64,000 nucleotides of DNA from Gigantopelta aegis (GCF_016097555.1 NC_054701.1:58959037-59023036); one strand, 5' to 3'. Shown: positions 15,581 to 24,827, counted from the first letter of the stretch. Notes: generated by a model from the sequence alone, not told the origin. Translations and numbers: made by a program.

Positions 15581-17322
15581 TGGTGGACCTATTCTCTGAC
15601 TGGGTTTTGCCCCTCAACTGGTATATCAAAGACAGTAGTACATGTGCTGTCCTGTCTGTAAGAAAGCATATATCAGGGCTTGTAGAATTTTTATAAAAAA
15701 TCAACTAGCCATGATTAAAACTTCACTAGCCCTACTTTAAATAAAAACAATTTTACTAATGGTAATAATCAGATATGTCACTTAAAGAGGAAGATTCAGC
15801 TTTAAAATCCTTAGATTGGGGTCAATCTGATTAAAATTAGCTCTACTGGGTCTGCCAGTAGATCTAACAGCATCACATGAACTCCCATGTCCAGGTGACA
15901 TTTCATCTATAAATAACAATTTAAATATCGACCAATTACACTTCGCCTTTTATAGCGTTATTCGGGAGTATACAAATTCTAAAAATACCGGGCGAGAATA
16001 TTTATGCAATAGGCCAACTTGTTGGTCTATTTCAACATTGAAAAAAACCAGGTTGAAAGTGCAGTAATAAACTCTGGATTGTATACTAGTATAAACAGAT
16101 TTTATCGCTACACCATCACGGTTTTTGCCTTGAACAAATTTTATATAAAATTTTACAATGAAATTAGTTTCCGGCATACTTCGTAATTCACTCGAATCAT
16201 TTTGTATATCCTCGGCATAATCCTGAATGTTTTCAAATTCTTTTCAAATCACTGGCATGATTTTGCAAGTAAAGTTTTGATTGGTCGAATGAAAGGTCAA
16301 CTGGACAGGAGCTCCAACTGGGTGCTGTTAGATCCACATGTAATAGTGGAGCTAATTTTAATTAGATTGGATCGGGGTGGAAAGAGGGGACAGGATATGT
16401 TCATATTTTCAAACTATGTAACTGCAGCATTTGACATGGGTTTTTTTCCCACTAGCCGTCGGGCTAGTTATAGTAATTATTTACTAGCCCAACACTGAAT
16501 ATCACTAGCCATGGGAATGGGGCTACCATAATGTAGAAGCCCTGCACATATATTGGTACACATGTACATGCAATAGATCACTTGCTACTAACAAGTTTTC
16601 TTTTAAGAAATCCTACAAATGTTTGATATTCAATAGCCAATGATTAATAAATCAACATGCTCGAGTTTCATTAATTACAACAATCTTTAACCACTATGAC
16701 ACTGATGCCAGAAGAATAATACAACTCTTTACTCAAATTAAGTATCTAAATACTGCCTAAACAGGCAACTGGTTTACTGGATTATTGAGGTATATTGGAT
16801 AATTCAGTTAAAACATTTTAAAAATAGTTATGCGCACATGTTAATATTAATATATGCTTACATATTATAGGTTGACAACATACATGTACCTTCTGTGTAT
16901 TTTCTAATACATACTGTTAAAAATAAGTTAAAATTAAATATGGCATATGGAAACATATCTGAATCACAAACAATTACCAAATTAATAGCCAACAAAAAAA
17001 TTAGTATGTGTACTGGCATTTCAAAATTGTGTCTCAATAGATGCAAGTTTCAGACATTGATACACAATTCTAAACTGAGCAATTATACATGTAGTACTTG
17101 TTAATCAATTTTCAATTCACTACACAATTACAAGATAAACCGTTTCTTTTGTTCTTGAATTTGCATCCAAAGTCTGGAATAGAAGGCATCCAGTGTCGAC
17201 AGAGTGGGGTTTTTTTCTAATAAAGTAACAGTAGCTGAACAGGACTTTAAAACTGTGCTGGTTTACACATAATGCCAGTTTAGATAGATGCCGGTTTGGA
17301 CAGAGTCCACTCTGTGTGTGTC

Positions 17323-17355
<33 letters not shown>

Positions 17356-18771
17356 ATGTATATGTGTGTATATCCGCGTTTAAGCAGTGCCCACTAGATA
17401 AATTTACTTCCGGATTTCGTTTCTCGTAATTATGTTCGCACGCACCGATACAATTCCAGAACATCCACCTTTTAGCATTAAAATTAGTAGTAGTAACAGA
17501 AATTCAATTCTAACTTACATATATTTTGTGGTAACCTGTAAATGGGTTACCAGACACAATGCTTATTTCGATGCCTGTACAGTCGAACCTCATTAATCCG
17601 GACTCTGATTATCCGGAAACCCCACTTTCCGGACAGATGAGCGACAAAACGAAACAGCTACTTTGCAAATTTATTCATAAGTCCGGATATTCAGCTTCTG
17701 CATACGGATGGTCATAATCCAAAACAAAGTGTTAAGAATAAAGGAAATTCGCTTCATTTAACCAGTTACTGCTAAAACAACAAATCCCCTGCCTTCAATA
17801 AACACGACCAGTTAAGACCAGTCAGGCAATCCACACAAGCTCTAATGGCTGCAAGGGGTTTTACACCCCTGTTTTACACACTTATCGATTCGGTGCACTG
17901 CGTTAGATATACCGCTCTACGATCCTGTTGTGTTTTATAATCTTTAGAACAGTCGATTAAGAGTAATTAACTTTGAGTTACTGTTACAATTGGTCGACAA
18001 AAGAAAAATGGTCAGAGTTAAGGGATACTTATCGAGAAATGCACATTTTGTAAGAAATTTCCTTTGATCGATGTTCCATTTAATTTAATGCTTCTTATCT
18101 TAACAATGTCCACTCACTTGAGGATAATCAATGTTGAGTTACTGTTGCCATCTGGTTGGGACATAAAGATCAAACTTTTAAGGTTTTGACACCATTTTCT
18201 AACTGTCGTTATGGAAAACCAACTAAAGAAAAGAAAACGTCACAAGATTACAGCCTGCGAAAAGAGAGAAATATGTCAATACAAAATTAAAAATCCCAAA
18301 GCTATTGTCTTGATATGATGGCAAAGTATTTCGGTAACACTTTTGGTCATGACATCGGGAAGTCGACTATTGGTGACATTGTGAAAAATATAGAAAAATG
18401 GTTAAGCATTGTCGAAGATGAATTCGCATTGACACGAGCCCGCCACGCCAGGAACCAGAAACTAGAAGAGGCAATGTACCTATGGCTGAGCAATATGTCC
18501 AGTAGAAATGCAGCAATCAACGATCAAATGTTGATTGAGAAAGCAAAAGAACTAGGTGCTAAACTGAACATAACAGATTTCGCATACTTCCGTGGGCGGT
18601 TGTCACGGTTCAAGTCCCGACACAATATAAACAAAAATACATTATTAGTACCTGATCCTTGACCATGCAACAAAATGTCTCCTTGTGTTTGTTGAAGAAA
18701 ATGAACTCCGATGGGGAAAGTTCCTCATCAAACAAGCCATAATCTGCATCCGACAAACGAATCTTCCTCAT
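1..18771 (-). CDS. Unrecognised multi-exon protein gene, 3' part beyond window
   Basis: Seven-exon model built from splice signals and phase: 18652-18771, 17141-17244, 15067-15164, 12479-12571, 8688-8718, 2230-2284 and 827 down to the left edge. Every junction keeps one frame. The start is the ATG at 18771, with an in-frame TAA four codons upstream; the protein opens MRKIRLSDADYGLFDEELSP. Exons 2-6 encode a helix-rich stretch (for example STLDAFYSRLWMQIQEQKK, FAMELSEICLFMYDY, AARAFIFNIALLAQNKDKF). The last exon carries Cys pairs (LLCEQCIDLC, CVRCLELQ) that could bind metal, then a Lys tract and repeats. No signal peptide or clear membrane segment is seen. I do not recognise the family and assign no function. 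Exons 1, 3, 4, 6 and 7 look firm. The 31-nt fifth exon and the acceptor of exon 2 (TTTTAAAG, chosen because only it keeps phase) are weaker. It is transcribed in the same direction as MCM10, about 10 kb downstream of it. Confidence 0.65.
834..1045 (-). repeat. tRNA-related SINE (family 3), head-truncated
   Basis: Tail AACTTTAACTTT and the family-3 motif GTGTCGTTAAACAAAACAAA (minus strand), then the shared core (caagggatct, cccacagacaggatagcaca). The tail abuts the acceptor of the 1-827 exon. Confidence 0.7.
1232..1425. repeat. MITE-like repeat, second copy at 34.79-34.97 kb
   Basis: Ends CTGTCCCA and TGGGACGG are near-inverted. The interior (tatttatttctgagc, attgcacacaaaaatag, tagaatgatgggac) recurs at 34.79-34.97 kb. 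Confidence 0.5.
1646..1830. mobile_element. MITE, GCTAGC family, 185 bp
   Basis: Perfect-looking inverted ends CAGGGCTAGCTCTGG / CCAGAGCTAGCCCTG with flanking GCACT on both sides. Related copies: 20.46-20.61, 33.69-33.88, 44.61-44.70 and 51.82-52.01 kb. Confidence 0.8.
2073..2110. repeat. Poly-T tract
   Basis: Run of 38 T; likely variable in length between assemblies. Confidence 0.9.
2570..3032. mobile_element. TIR element, about 460 bp, three copies in window
   Basis: Ends AGGGTGTGTAGGTAGTACTA and the inverted GGTAGTATACACCCT. The body has the motif gggtcaaagttcgaggtgca. Other copies: about 53750-54170 (decayed) and 57113-57970 (split by a SINE). Confidence 0.65.
3229..3351. mobile_element. 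Short TIR element (MITE), 123 bp
   Basis: Inverted ends CAGGGGCCTAATTCACTAA / TTTGTGAATGAGCCCCCTG. Confidence 0.65.
3352..5150. other. Intronic sequence, no feature supported
   Basis: Intron of the left gene. No exon with matching phase, no repeat with a partner here, apart from a more GC-rich stretch at about 4.5-4.8 kb (atggctgcccccagttagc) that may be an old repeat. Confidence 0.4.
5190..5934 (+). mobile_element. LINE fragment: C-terminus of reverse-transcriptase ORF
   Basis: An open frame (ATG at 5241, stop at 5925-5927) with the look of a non-LTR retrotransposon ORF2 end: ISDLFDEQGDILSYGKF, LLWFQYRLFQRILATNIFL, then the zinc-knuckle C-x2-C-x8-H-x4-C (CNLCSNYPETISHLFVEC) and W-rich tail. 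The RT and endonuclease domains are absent, so this is a 5'-truncated dead copy, as LINE insertions usually are. The clade (L1/Tx1- or CR1-like) is not resolved. It is intact for 228 codons, which suggests a fairly young insertion. A TTC-rich stretch (6.2 kb) and AT-rich sequence follow. Confidence 0.7.
6175..6262. repeat. TTC-rich microsatellite
   Basis: Imperfect (TTC)n; generates a Leu/Phe-rich spurious open frame on the plus strand. Confidence 0.7.
6343..7884 (-). mobile_element. Tc1/mariner-type DNA transposon, full length, decayed
   Basis: Ends TATACTACTCAAAAGA / TCTTTTGAGTAGTATA give inverted repeats of about 15 bp next to TA, as in Tc1-like insertions. Length about 1.54 kb. It is GC-rich compared with the surrounding intron. 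One transposase gene on the minus strand fills most of it. Confidence 0.9.
6558..7578 (-). pseudogene. Tc1-like transposase, frameshifted
   Basis: Three pieces in different frames. 7578-7135 holds the N-terminal helix-turn-helix pair (LQLTIEDRGRAIAWLQDG, VALRLGVSQSVVGRLWQRYQ, and the GRP-type linker RSGRPLSTTNREDRYI). 7138-6752 holds the first catalytic Asp (MFTDESRF), the GGGSVMVWGGI motif and the second Asp (LQDDNAIPHRAR). 6800-6558 holds AYLPDLAPIEHAWDELGRR with the third acidic residue. The first junction also lacks about 20 residues normally found before MFTDESRF; the second is a small frameshift near 6800. This copy cannot make an active enzyme. Confidence 0.85.
8186..8513 (-). repeat. 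tRNA-derived SINE (family 1), complete
   Basis: Head with A box (GGGCTA / TAGCCCAGTGG type) near 8505 and B box, shared core, and tail AAATAAAACATTTCCTTCC. Flanking target duplication TTAATGGAAC(A/G)GA. Confidence 0.85.
8904..8961. mobile_element. 58-bp miniature of the CAATCT inverted-repeat family
   Basis: CAATCGGATTGAAATCAGCT at one end and GCTAATTTTAATCAGATTG at the other, flanked by perfect 9-bp TGTAGAACA (8895-8903 and 8962-8970). Almost nothing lies between the two termini. Confidence 0.8.
9004..9260. mobile_element. TIR element (MITE), 257 bp
   Basis: Inverted ends CAGGGCTCAAA / TTTTGAGCCCTG. The left third is GC-rich (ccaggtcgccaatgcgaccg). Confidence 0.65.
9431..9748. repeat. Tandem duplication of a GC-rich ~160-bp repeat unit
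   Basis: Two near-identical units (about 9431-9588 and 9591-9748), each with a CTGTCCTGGGCAC / GTCCAGGACAG hairpin-like pair and the purine run aaaggtggggg. A third, inverted copy is at 22.79-22.99 kb. Open frames on both strands here are by-products. Confidence 0.75.
9905..10165. repeat. Mixed repeat: MITE/SINE fragments
   Basis: gaatgaatgtttaatgacac and cagcacaaaaatacaca recur at 42.17-42.23 kb; the right part ends with the family-3 SINE tail (tctagtagtgtcgttaaaca, plus strand). Confidence 0.5.
10468..10732 (-). repeat. SINE (family 1), 5'-truncated
   Basis: Core and (CTTT)n tail present, tRNA-like head missing. Flanking duplication GACC(G/A)CATAAA shows it inserted in truncated form. Confidence 0.8.
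10868..11957. mobile_element. AATCGG-family MITE split by a SINE
   Basis: Outer ends TAGTAGTGGTGGGAATTGG and the inverted AATCGGACCATCACTACT. A family-1 SINE sits inside. Related copies at 37.87-38.09 and 61.71-63.01 kb. Confidence 0.6.
10929..11243 (-). repeat. SINE (family 1), complete, nested in MITE
   Basis: Tail GGAAGG-type, shared core, B box ggatcgatcc at about 11187. Flanking duplication GTTAGTGGAA. Confidence 0.8.
12751..13050 (-). repeat. SINE (family 1), head-truncated
   Basis: (CCTT)n tail at 12751, shared core, ends near the B box (ggatcgatcc). Confidence 0.75.
13785..14030 (-). repeat. SINE (family 1), 5'-truncated
   Basis: Flanked on both sides by TGAAATGCAAGGAAA, a long perfect target duplication. 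Confidence 0.85.
14165..14528 (-). repeat. tRNA-derived SINE (family 2), complete
   Basis: Same tail and core as family 1 but a different head: A box TGGCGCCGTG type near 14515 and B box GGTTCGGATCC. Flanking duplication ATATTACCACAGAA. Confidence 0.88.
14651..14898. mobile_element. TIR element (MITE), about 248 bp
   Basis: Inverted ends GGGCCCAGTTGTTCAAA / TTTGAACAACTGGCACC. Confidence 0.65.
15205..15475 (-). repeat. SINE (family 4)
   Basis: Tail side with AAAATAAAGG-like sequence and tgcttacatccaatta; carries cctgggcacacctcagct and a degenerate tRNA-like head (gatgcgaaccaagtagct). Sister copies: 29.58-29.85 and 54.60-54.95 kb. Confidence 0.65.
15484..15580. repeat. (TATG)n/(TA)n/(GATA)n microsatellite
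   Basis: tatatgtgtgtgta blocks followed by nine or so GATA units. Confidence 0.9.
15674..16544. mobile_element. CTTCTA-family MITE split by another MITE
   Basis: Ends CAGGGCTTGTAGAA / ATGTAGAAGCCCTG with (A/G)CATATAT-like flanks, consistent with an 8-bp hAT-type duplication. Interior motif actagccatg repeats. Interrupted at 15823-16369. Other copies: 30.68-31.03, 41.78-42.03 and 62.67-62.97 kb. Confidence 0.75.
15823..16369. mobile_element. CAATCT inverted-repeat element (Mutator-like MITE), 547 bp
   Basis: Begins CAATCTGATTAAAATTAGCT and ends GCTAATTTTAATTAGATTG. Flanked by 9-bp GATTGGGGT / GATCGGGGT. Has no long coding frame. The 9-bp duplication suggests mobilisation by a Mutator-like transposase (inference). 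Confidence 0.8.
16545..17100. other. Intronic sequence, nothing clear
   Basis: AT-rich. A family-3 SINE tail remnant may lie at about 16.64 kb (caatagccaatgattaata). No exon with fitting phase seen. Confidence 0.4.
17311..17375. repeat. (GT)n microsatellite
   Basis: tgtgtg tract grading into tatgtgta. Confidence 0.9.
17580..18650 (+). mobile_element. Tigger/pogo-type DNA transposon, 3'-truncated
   Basis: Begins with a pogo-like terminus (CAGTCGAACCTCATTAATCC). Coding starts about 18211 with a CENP-B-like N-terminus (KKRKRHKITACEKREICQY), shifts frame near 18313, then continues 18315-18662 with AKYFGNTFGHDIGKSTIGDI and the Tc5/CENP-B DNA-binding domain (WLSNMSSRNAAINDQMLIEK, RGRLSRFKSRHNI). 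The DDE catalytic domain and right terminus are missing. The fragment stops at the splice donor of exon 1 of the left gene and fills most of its first intron, on the opposite strand. Confidence 0.88.
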
Positions 18772-18793
18772 GTCTGCTCGTTAACCATCACAC
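18772..18793 (-). other. 5' UTR end of the unrecognised gene, spliced
   Basis: The start codon lies 22 nt after a good acceptor (TTTTATTGTCAG at 18805-18794), so at least one noncoding exon and the promoter should lie upstream, at higher coordinates. They were not located. Confidence 0.45.
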
Positions 18794-18903
18794 CTGACAA
18801 TAAAACAGTTATACAATAAGAAAATATAATGAACATTTGTCACAATATTAGTGTAATAAAACTCCTTCACTTTACTTAATGTTTAGAAAATACAATATAT
18901 TTC

Positions 18904-19131
18904 AGGGCACTGTTCCACGAAGCGATCTTAGCACTACTATCGCCGTAAATATCTACCATCGCAACCTTAATTTGTTTCTACAATTACCAGCCTGTTCCAC
19001 AACATAGAAATATGAGATGTATCTACAATTGTACTGCAAAGCATATGTAATAATATCTACCTGGGTGTTATAGTCTGTTTCAAATTACATATGTTTTGCA
19101 GTACAATTGTAGATACATCTCATATTTCTAT
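18904..19131. repeat. MITE fragment with a 47-bp palindrome arm pair
   Basis: Begins cagggcactgttccacgaag. Arms at about 19005-19051 and 19084-19130 are inverted copies with one mismatch (tagaaatatgagatgtatct...), separated by about 32 nt; the single strand would fold into a long hairpin. Confidence 0.7.
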
Positions 19132-19139
19132 CTATAACA

Positions 19140-20450
19140 GGTCATTTATTGTCATTTTTTCTACCGGTTGTTTGAATACCACAACAGGTCATGATAATAC
19201 AGACACATTTTTATAGTTTTTATTCCAGGGATTTTCATAAGTAATATGTAAGACTGGAAAATCACCTGGGTATAATTTTGATTAGTACTTTAGTTACCTT
19301 GTTATGTTACGCTGTGCAAAACAGCACAACGATCAAGTGTGTGTGTCAATGTATGCAGTAAATAGAACATGAATCGACTCTTCGAAGTTGTTTTATTCGT
19401 AATTTTGGTGTAATTTATTTCGAGAAAAGCGTAGGAGCCCAGCAAATGAAGATGGAATAGCTACATGTGAATTTCACTATATTTAGTGTTTTATTGCAAC
19501 TTTTATGAAGAGATACTGAAAGATTTGATTTACTATCCCATTTTAAAACGGAGTATTTTCAGAATAGCAGAATAGTGTATATTTCGACCCCTGGTTGGAA
19601 TGTCAGCCAATTTCGACCCTTGTTACTTATTTCAACTTTGTTAATAAAAATGTACTGGACTGTGAACAAATTGGATGTAGATTGCGCAAACTGTGAATGA
19701 GAAAACAAGCCAACGTAATTTGAAGCCTTTACACAATTAGGGTTGCACAGTTTGCACAATCAACATCAGATTTGTTGTCATCTAATTGTCGTTTATGTTA
19801 ATATTTATGAGGTTTTTCTTCACAGTATGGGGACCATTAATTTTACTAAGTAATTTTTGTTTATTCCTTAAAATTACCAATATCAGGACCACATGACTCA
19901 CAGAAATCGACTTGAAATGGAGAAAGATGAATTAACATCCGGTGCGTGTCAAATGACCTGGCCAAATCATTTAACTTTTATGATTTTCATGTCCCAAAGG
20001 GTTATAATTTTATTTCAAGTATTATATTCCATTTGCAAAAGGTATGCTGCATTTCTGTGCCCCTACTGTGGTGAATAGTAAATTATGACCATTCAGAACT
20101 ATAAATAACTTTGAGTGTATCAATTATTTTAATTAAGAATCAGTTCATTAAAAAAAAAATATTTTACAAACTTTCACTGGTATGAACATAATTGCCTATT
20201 TGTACCAATCATTTGAGAGAAAGAGGTGAACTGACTGCTCTTGACAAACTTAATTTTTCCTTTAAAAAAATATTAATCAAAGTGTTCGTACACTGTGCAT
20301 ATTTCAGAAACTATTTCATCGTGTAGTGGCTTTAAAAACTTAAAATGACAAACCATACATGCGCTAAAAGGTTGTTGATTTTTTTTCGTTAACCGATTGA
20401 AATATATTTTATTTCGTGTATCGAAACTGAAATATACAGAATATTTTTTC
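19140..20450. other. Intergenic, no feature supported
   Basis: AT-rich, upstream of the left gene. Short open frames only, without exon-like composition. The left gene's promoter may be in or beyond this stretch. Confidence 0.4.
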
Positions 20451-20459
20451 CATAAGTAT

Positions 20460-20613
20460 CATATTCGTATTTTTATCATTAGCCAAATGCAGTTTGTGAT
20501 GTCAATGGTATTACTTGATATTATTTCATTACGCCTAAATTATAATATAATTTGCTAACTGAATTTTAAAATTCGCTACTGACGAATTTGTAAAGTGCCA
20601 GAGGTAGCCCTAA
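20460..20613. mobile_element. GCTAGC-family MITE, partial
   Basis: Right part only: aattcgctactgacgaattt and gccagaggtagccct. Confidence 0.6.
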
Positions 20614-20929
20614 AAATCTACGTATAATTGTTACAACCTGACTAATAATTGGGGCAAGTTGTTAATTTTTATAGTGGCAATTAACTACGCTGATTTGAGC
20701 AAGTTGACCCCTGGTTGGGGCGGGTTTGTTTTGGAGCCAGTTGACCTGCTCCCAAAGAAACAAAATCGAACTGATCAAGAAAATAATACAGTCTTTCCAA
20801 ATGTTTCATAAATAAACTGTGATGTTTTGAATACTTGAAAAGTAACTTTATTTTCTAATTTCAAGTACATTTTTAGGTTTTAGTTTTTAAACACTAAGGC
20901 ATATGTTTTACTATTACAGCCGTTTTTGG

Positions 20930-21235
20930 TAACTGAAATCATACTTTACTTATATTTTATGATTTAGATTATCAATTTCCAAAGTGTTTTTGGTCTTCTT
21001 GGTGTTTTTAATATCACGAAATGTATTTATCATATTTTTAAAAACGCACGTGCGTCTGAGCAGTAACAGTTATGGAGTAGTTTTAGTCTATCTCTAGAGT
21101 GTATCTCACCATTTCAAAGTCACACTCGTGTTTTACTCAACTGTAACTTAACCCAAAAATGTGTTATAGGTTTGTAGATTAACTAAACTTGGTGTTAATT
21201 TTCACGGGCTGAAACTAGGGTCTGTCCCTTTAACG
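20930..21235 (+). repeat. Dispersed repeat, old
   Basis: Motifs acgcacgtgcgtctgagcag, gttataggtttgtagatta and gaaactagggtctgtc. An inverted copy at 38.34-38.94 kb is split by a SINE; fragments at 9.75-9.90 and 12.40 kb. Confidence 0.6.
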
Positions 21236-21714
21236 TATTGTAACTTAGTCCATGTGTTGAAAACAAAAATTGCGTCCTTCATTTTTCACTGACGAAAACA
21301 CATTAGACAAGCTTACTTTACTTATATAAACCAAAAAAGGCATATTATACATAAACGAAATTCGGAATAATTAAGAAATGCGTGGATTCAACACCTACAC
21401 CAAGAACTGCATTTAATTCAGAGTCTGTACCTACGTTAAAACGTTTACACTATAATTCATATGATTAATTACCAAAGAAATCACAATACGAGACCACATT
21501 CTCATCGAGCGAGTTCTATTGGTGTATTGTGATAATGCGCCGTTTTCATTCTAGGTACTTTGGAACTACTGGTGCAATGTTCGGCATTTTAATTTTCAAC
21601 GTTTTTCAAAAGGGTTGATCAAAACAACAATTTCTTGGCATTTGCTTTCATAATACAACTGTAGCTTTAAATTAATTAATAAAAAACACTGTCTTATTAA
21701 AATCAAACAGTCGT

Positions 21715-22002
21715 ACATGGCGCTCGCTTGATGCGCTGTCGGTCTGGAATCAATCCCAGTCGGTGAGCTCATTAGGCTATTTTTCGTTCCAGCCAGTGCA
21801 CCACAACTGGTATGACAAAACCTGTGGCATGTTATCATGTCTGTGGGATAGTGCATATAAGCGATTATTGCTACTAATGAAAAAAATATGGCAGGTTTCC
21901 TCTAAAACTATATATGTCAAAATTACCAAAGGTTTGACATCCAATAGCCGATGATTAATAATCAATGTGCTCTAGTGGTGTCGTTAAACAAAATAAACAA
22001 AG
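21715..22002 (+). repeat. SINE (family 3), plus orientation
   Basis: tRNA-like head (cgctcgcttgatgcg, ggaatcaatccc), shared core in reverse sense to the neighbours, and tail tctagtggtgtcgttaaaca. Confidence 0.75.
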
Positions 22003-22789
22003 TTCTATTGGCCACTAAATCTTAGGCGTCTGCTGATGTCTGCAACTGGTGGGGCCAGTGGTGTATTAAGGTGGGGATGGGTGGGGACCATGTACGCTCT
22101 ACGTATATTATGTAGGCTACACTGAGAACTGCTACGACCCCCCCCCCCCACCCCTTCCTGTGCACCCGCCCCGATTCCGACGCCTATAGGTATTAAAACA
22201 GAGTAACGTCTCACTTTTTAAAGTTGAATAGCAGAAAAAAAGTATGCAAAGCAGAACATTGATACTTTTCACAAAATCAGTTTATTATATTGATTTTTGA
22301 TGATGGCTTTTTCATTTTGAAACACGCCTTACTTTTAACATGGTATGCGAAGCAACAAAAATGTAAAAAAATTTTTAAAATGGTTTGGTTTATTGATCAA
22401 AAAAGAATCAAAAGGATTGCACAACAGGCAGAGCCTATATAAGTGCTCTCCTAAACAAGATGGACATGCACCTGGGGGAAGCTGAACAAAAGAATATCGG
22501 CCTCCCCCACCCAAACCCCCAATACTTGCTGCTGGTAATAACTTGGTACTTGGTGATGTCTCGACCAGAAGCGGTCAGGCCCTTTATAAGGGCCCTATGG
22601 GCAACCTAGGGAGACACCACAGCATCGTAAAGGTCTAAATTAACGAGCTACTCTCGATTCACTAATATCAAAACTTATATTAGCTCGGCCATTTACCTTT
22701 CGACCGACCGTTCAAAATTGCGCCAAATTCCCTCAATCAAAATTGCGCACCCTTTTCTCTTTGGCATTTAACTGCTCCATTCAAATTCC

Positions 22790-22990
22790 ATAGCACCACC
22801 ACCACCCCCACCCGCCTGCTACCGATTTGATCGGGCTGCTGGTACTCCCTTGCACCTGCCAGTGCAGGCGGTCCCTCCTCTCCCCTCCCCCCACCTTTCC
22901 TGTCATGGACGGAGGAGCCGGCCAAGGCCGGCTCTTGTGCCCACGACAGGCGTGCGCTACAACATCTTGTTCTGAATGTGCACGTAAAAC
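22790..22990 (-). repeat. Inverted copy of the 9.4-kb GC-rich unit
   Basis: Contains gctggtactcccttgcacct, tgccagtgcaggcggtccct and ggaggagccggccaaggcc, matching the 9431-9748 units. Confidence 0.75.
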
Positions 22991-23479
22991 CCTATGACAT
23001 GACATGACAAGATAGACATCAGACAATATTCATAATCATATATATCTAAGGCATAATAACAATGTCTAATGGCATAAAATATTTAACATAATTAATATTT
23101 TTTAATATATAATAATAAAAGGTAGATAGTAGATAGAATAGAAATGGGATAGTCGAGATAAAATATGATAGTAATGGTCCTATTGTTGGAGCTAACCTTA
23201 TATGGGGCAGCAAGATCAGAATAATAAGTTAGTTCAACTCGAATTTTCACAATTACTTGAGCTACCCTAGGTTCATCATATTTCAATATGGGACATACAC
23301 TATATTTGCAGAATTTCATAAACGTTTTTATGCTCAGTTCCAGAATTCTCTGTCCGTTAACGAGTGTAGCGTGGTATACCCTGTGTACCAATGTAGATGT
23401 TGACGGGGCGTTACGTTAGAATTTGCCTCGAACCACCCTTTTGTTATCAAATCGATTGTAGGCCTATGTTCACTACGAC

Positions 23480-23630
23480 ACCTGGGCCGAGTTCAGCCAG
23501 ACCGAGCGGAAAAGCATCCACTAGACTGGTTTATGCGCTTCATGCTAAACCAAATGACCACGGTGGGAATCAATTAAATATATCGCTAACGTTAGCGAAA
23601 CGTTTCCTGGCTAACTTGAGGCTGTTTATT
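23480..23630. repeat. CpG-bearing dispersed repeat
   Basis: gagttcagccagaccgagcg, gcgcttcatgctaaaccaaa and gctaacgttagcgaaacgtt match an inverted copy at 59.94-60.11 kb. Confidence 0.6.
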
Positions 23631-24110
23631 ATTGCATAATTATTCTAAAATAGTCTCACAATAAACTTTGCAGCTTTTTCTTCAATAACTTGTCTGTATA
23701 TATTGTTCCTTTTATTAAATACATTATTGCACAACACCAAATAGGTGCGTACAAAATATGTAGGCCTACTACTGTTGTTTTTTAAAAAGATATATATAAG
23801 AAATAAAATGCTACATTTGTGTCCCGTTAGATACCATTTATCCTACAACTCGTTTAAAAAACGTATCCATCTCGCTTTCTCTCGTTAGAGACGTTTTAAA
23901 ACAACTCGTGTAAGATATAAATAGTATCCAACGGTCACTCATGTAGTACTCCCCCCCCCCCCACCCCTTTCTCTTTCTCTCCCTCCCCCTCCCTAGATCA
24001 TAATTGTCGAAATAACCATGTTAGACACCAATTGCAAACGGGATCCGATTGCAAACAGCCGAAGTTTTAAAATATGCTAGTGTCATTAAACATACATTCC
24101 TTTCCTTAAA

Positions 24111-24114
<4 letters not shown>

Positions 24115-24150
<36 letters not shown>
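24115..24150. repeat. (TA)n microsatellite
   Basis: About 18 TA units. Confidence 0.9.
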
Positions 24151-24154
<4 letters not shown>

Positions 24155-24444
24155 GTATTATCTCAGTTGGTGGTGTAAGACATGTCAGTCTTACATAAAA
24201 CACCACAGTGACACCTTGTTTACTAGGAGTTTGTTGAAGGAAATTTCACTATTAAACGCAGTAATAATGTACTCGGCCAGAGATCATGTTTATAAATCGT
24301 TATAGTATCAATTTTTTTTGTAGTTTTCCGTCTCTAACTACATACATAAGCATACGAGACGGGGGAGTGGGGGTTCAACTGTCCCCTAAAGCTGGAGCAA
24401 AACCTCAAATTCGTGAAAAATTATACATATACGGAAAGAATGTT

Positions 24445-24742
24445 CTAAATGTTTTATTTAACGACACACTCCACACATTTTATTTACGGTTATAATATGG
24501 CGTCAGATATATGGTTGAGAACCACACAGCCTATACTGAGAGGAAACCTGCTGTCGCCACTTCGATTAGCAGCAAGGGATCTTTTATATACACCATCACA
24601 CTGACAGGATAGTACATACCACGGTCTTTGTTACACCAGCTGTGGAGCGAGAAAGTCCAAATGGACCCACCGACGGGAATCGATCTTAGATCGATTGCAC
24701 ATCAGGCGAGCACTGTACCGCCACTAAGCTAGGCCGTCACAC
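24445..24742 (-). repeat. SINE (family 1), diverged
   Basis: Tail aaatgttttatttaacga, shared core with deletions, head region cgccactaagctaggc; followed by a poly-C run (24741-24758). Confidence 0.75.
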
Positions 24743-24827
24743 CCCCCCCCCCCCCCCCGTCTTGCATTGGGAAACGATGCTATAAGATGGAGACTCGGTG
24801 TAAGAAAAAATTTACCTAAAATTAAAA

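Noticed and set aside
18315-18662. Possible host CENP-B-like gene
   Set aside because: It is a Tigger transposase N-terminus with a frameshift and no catalytic domain.
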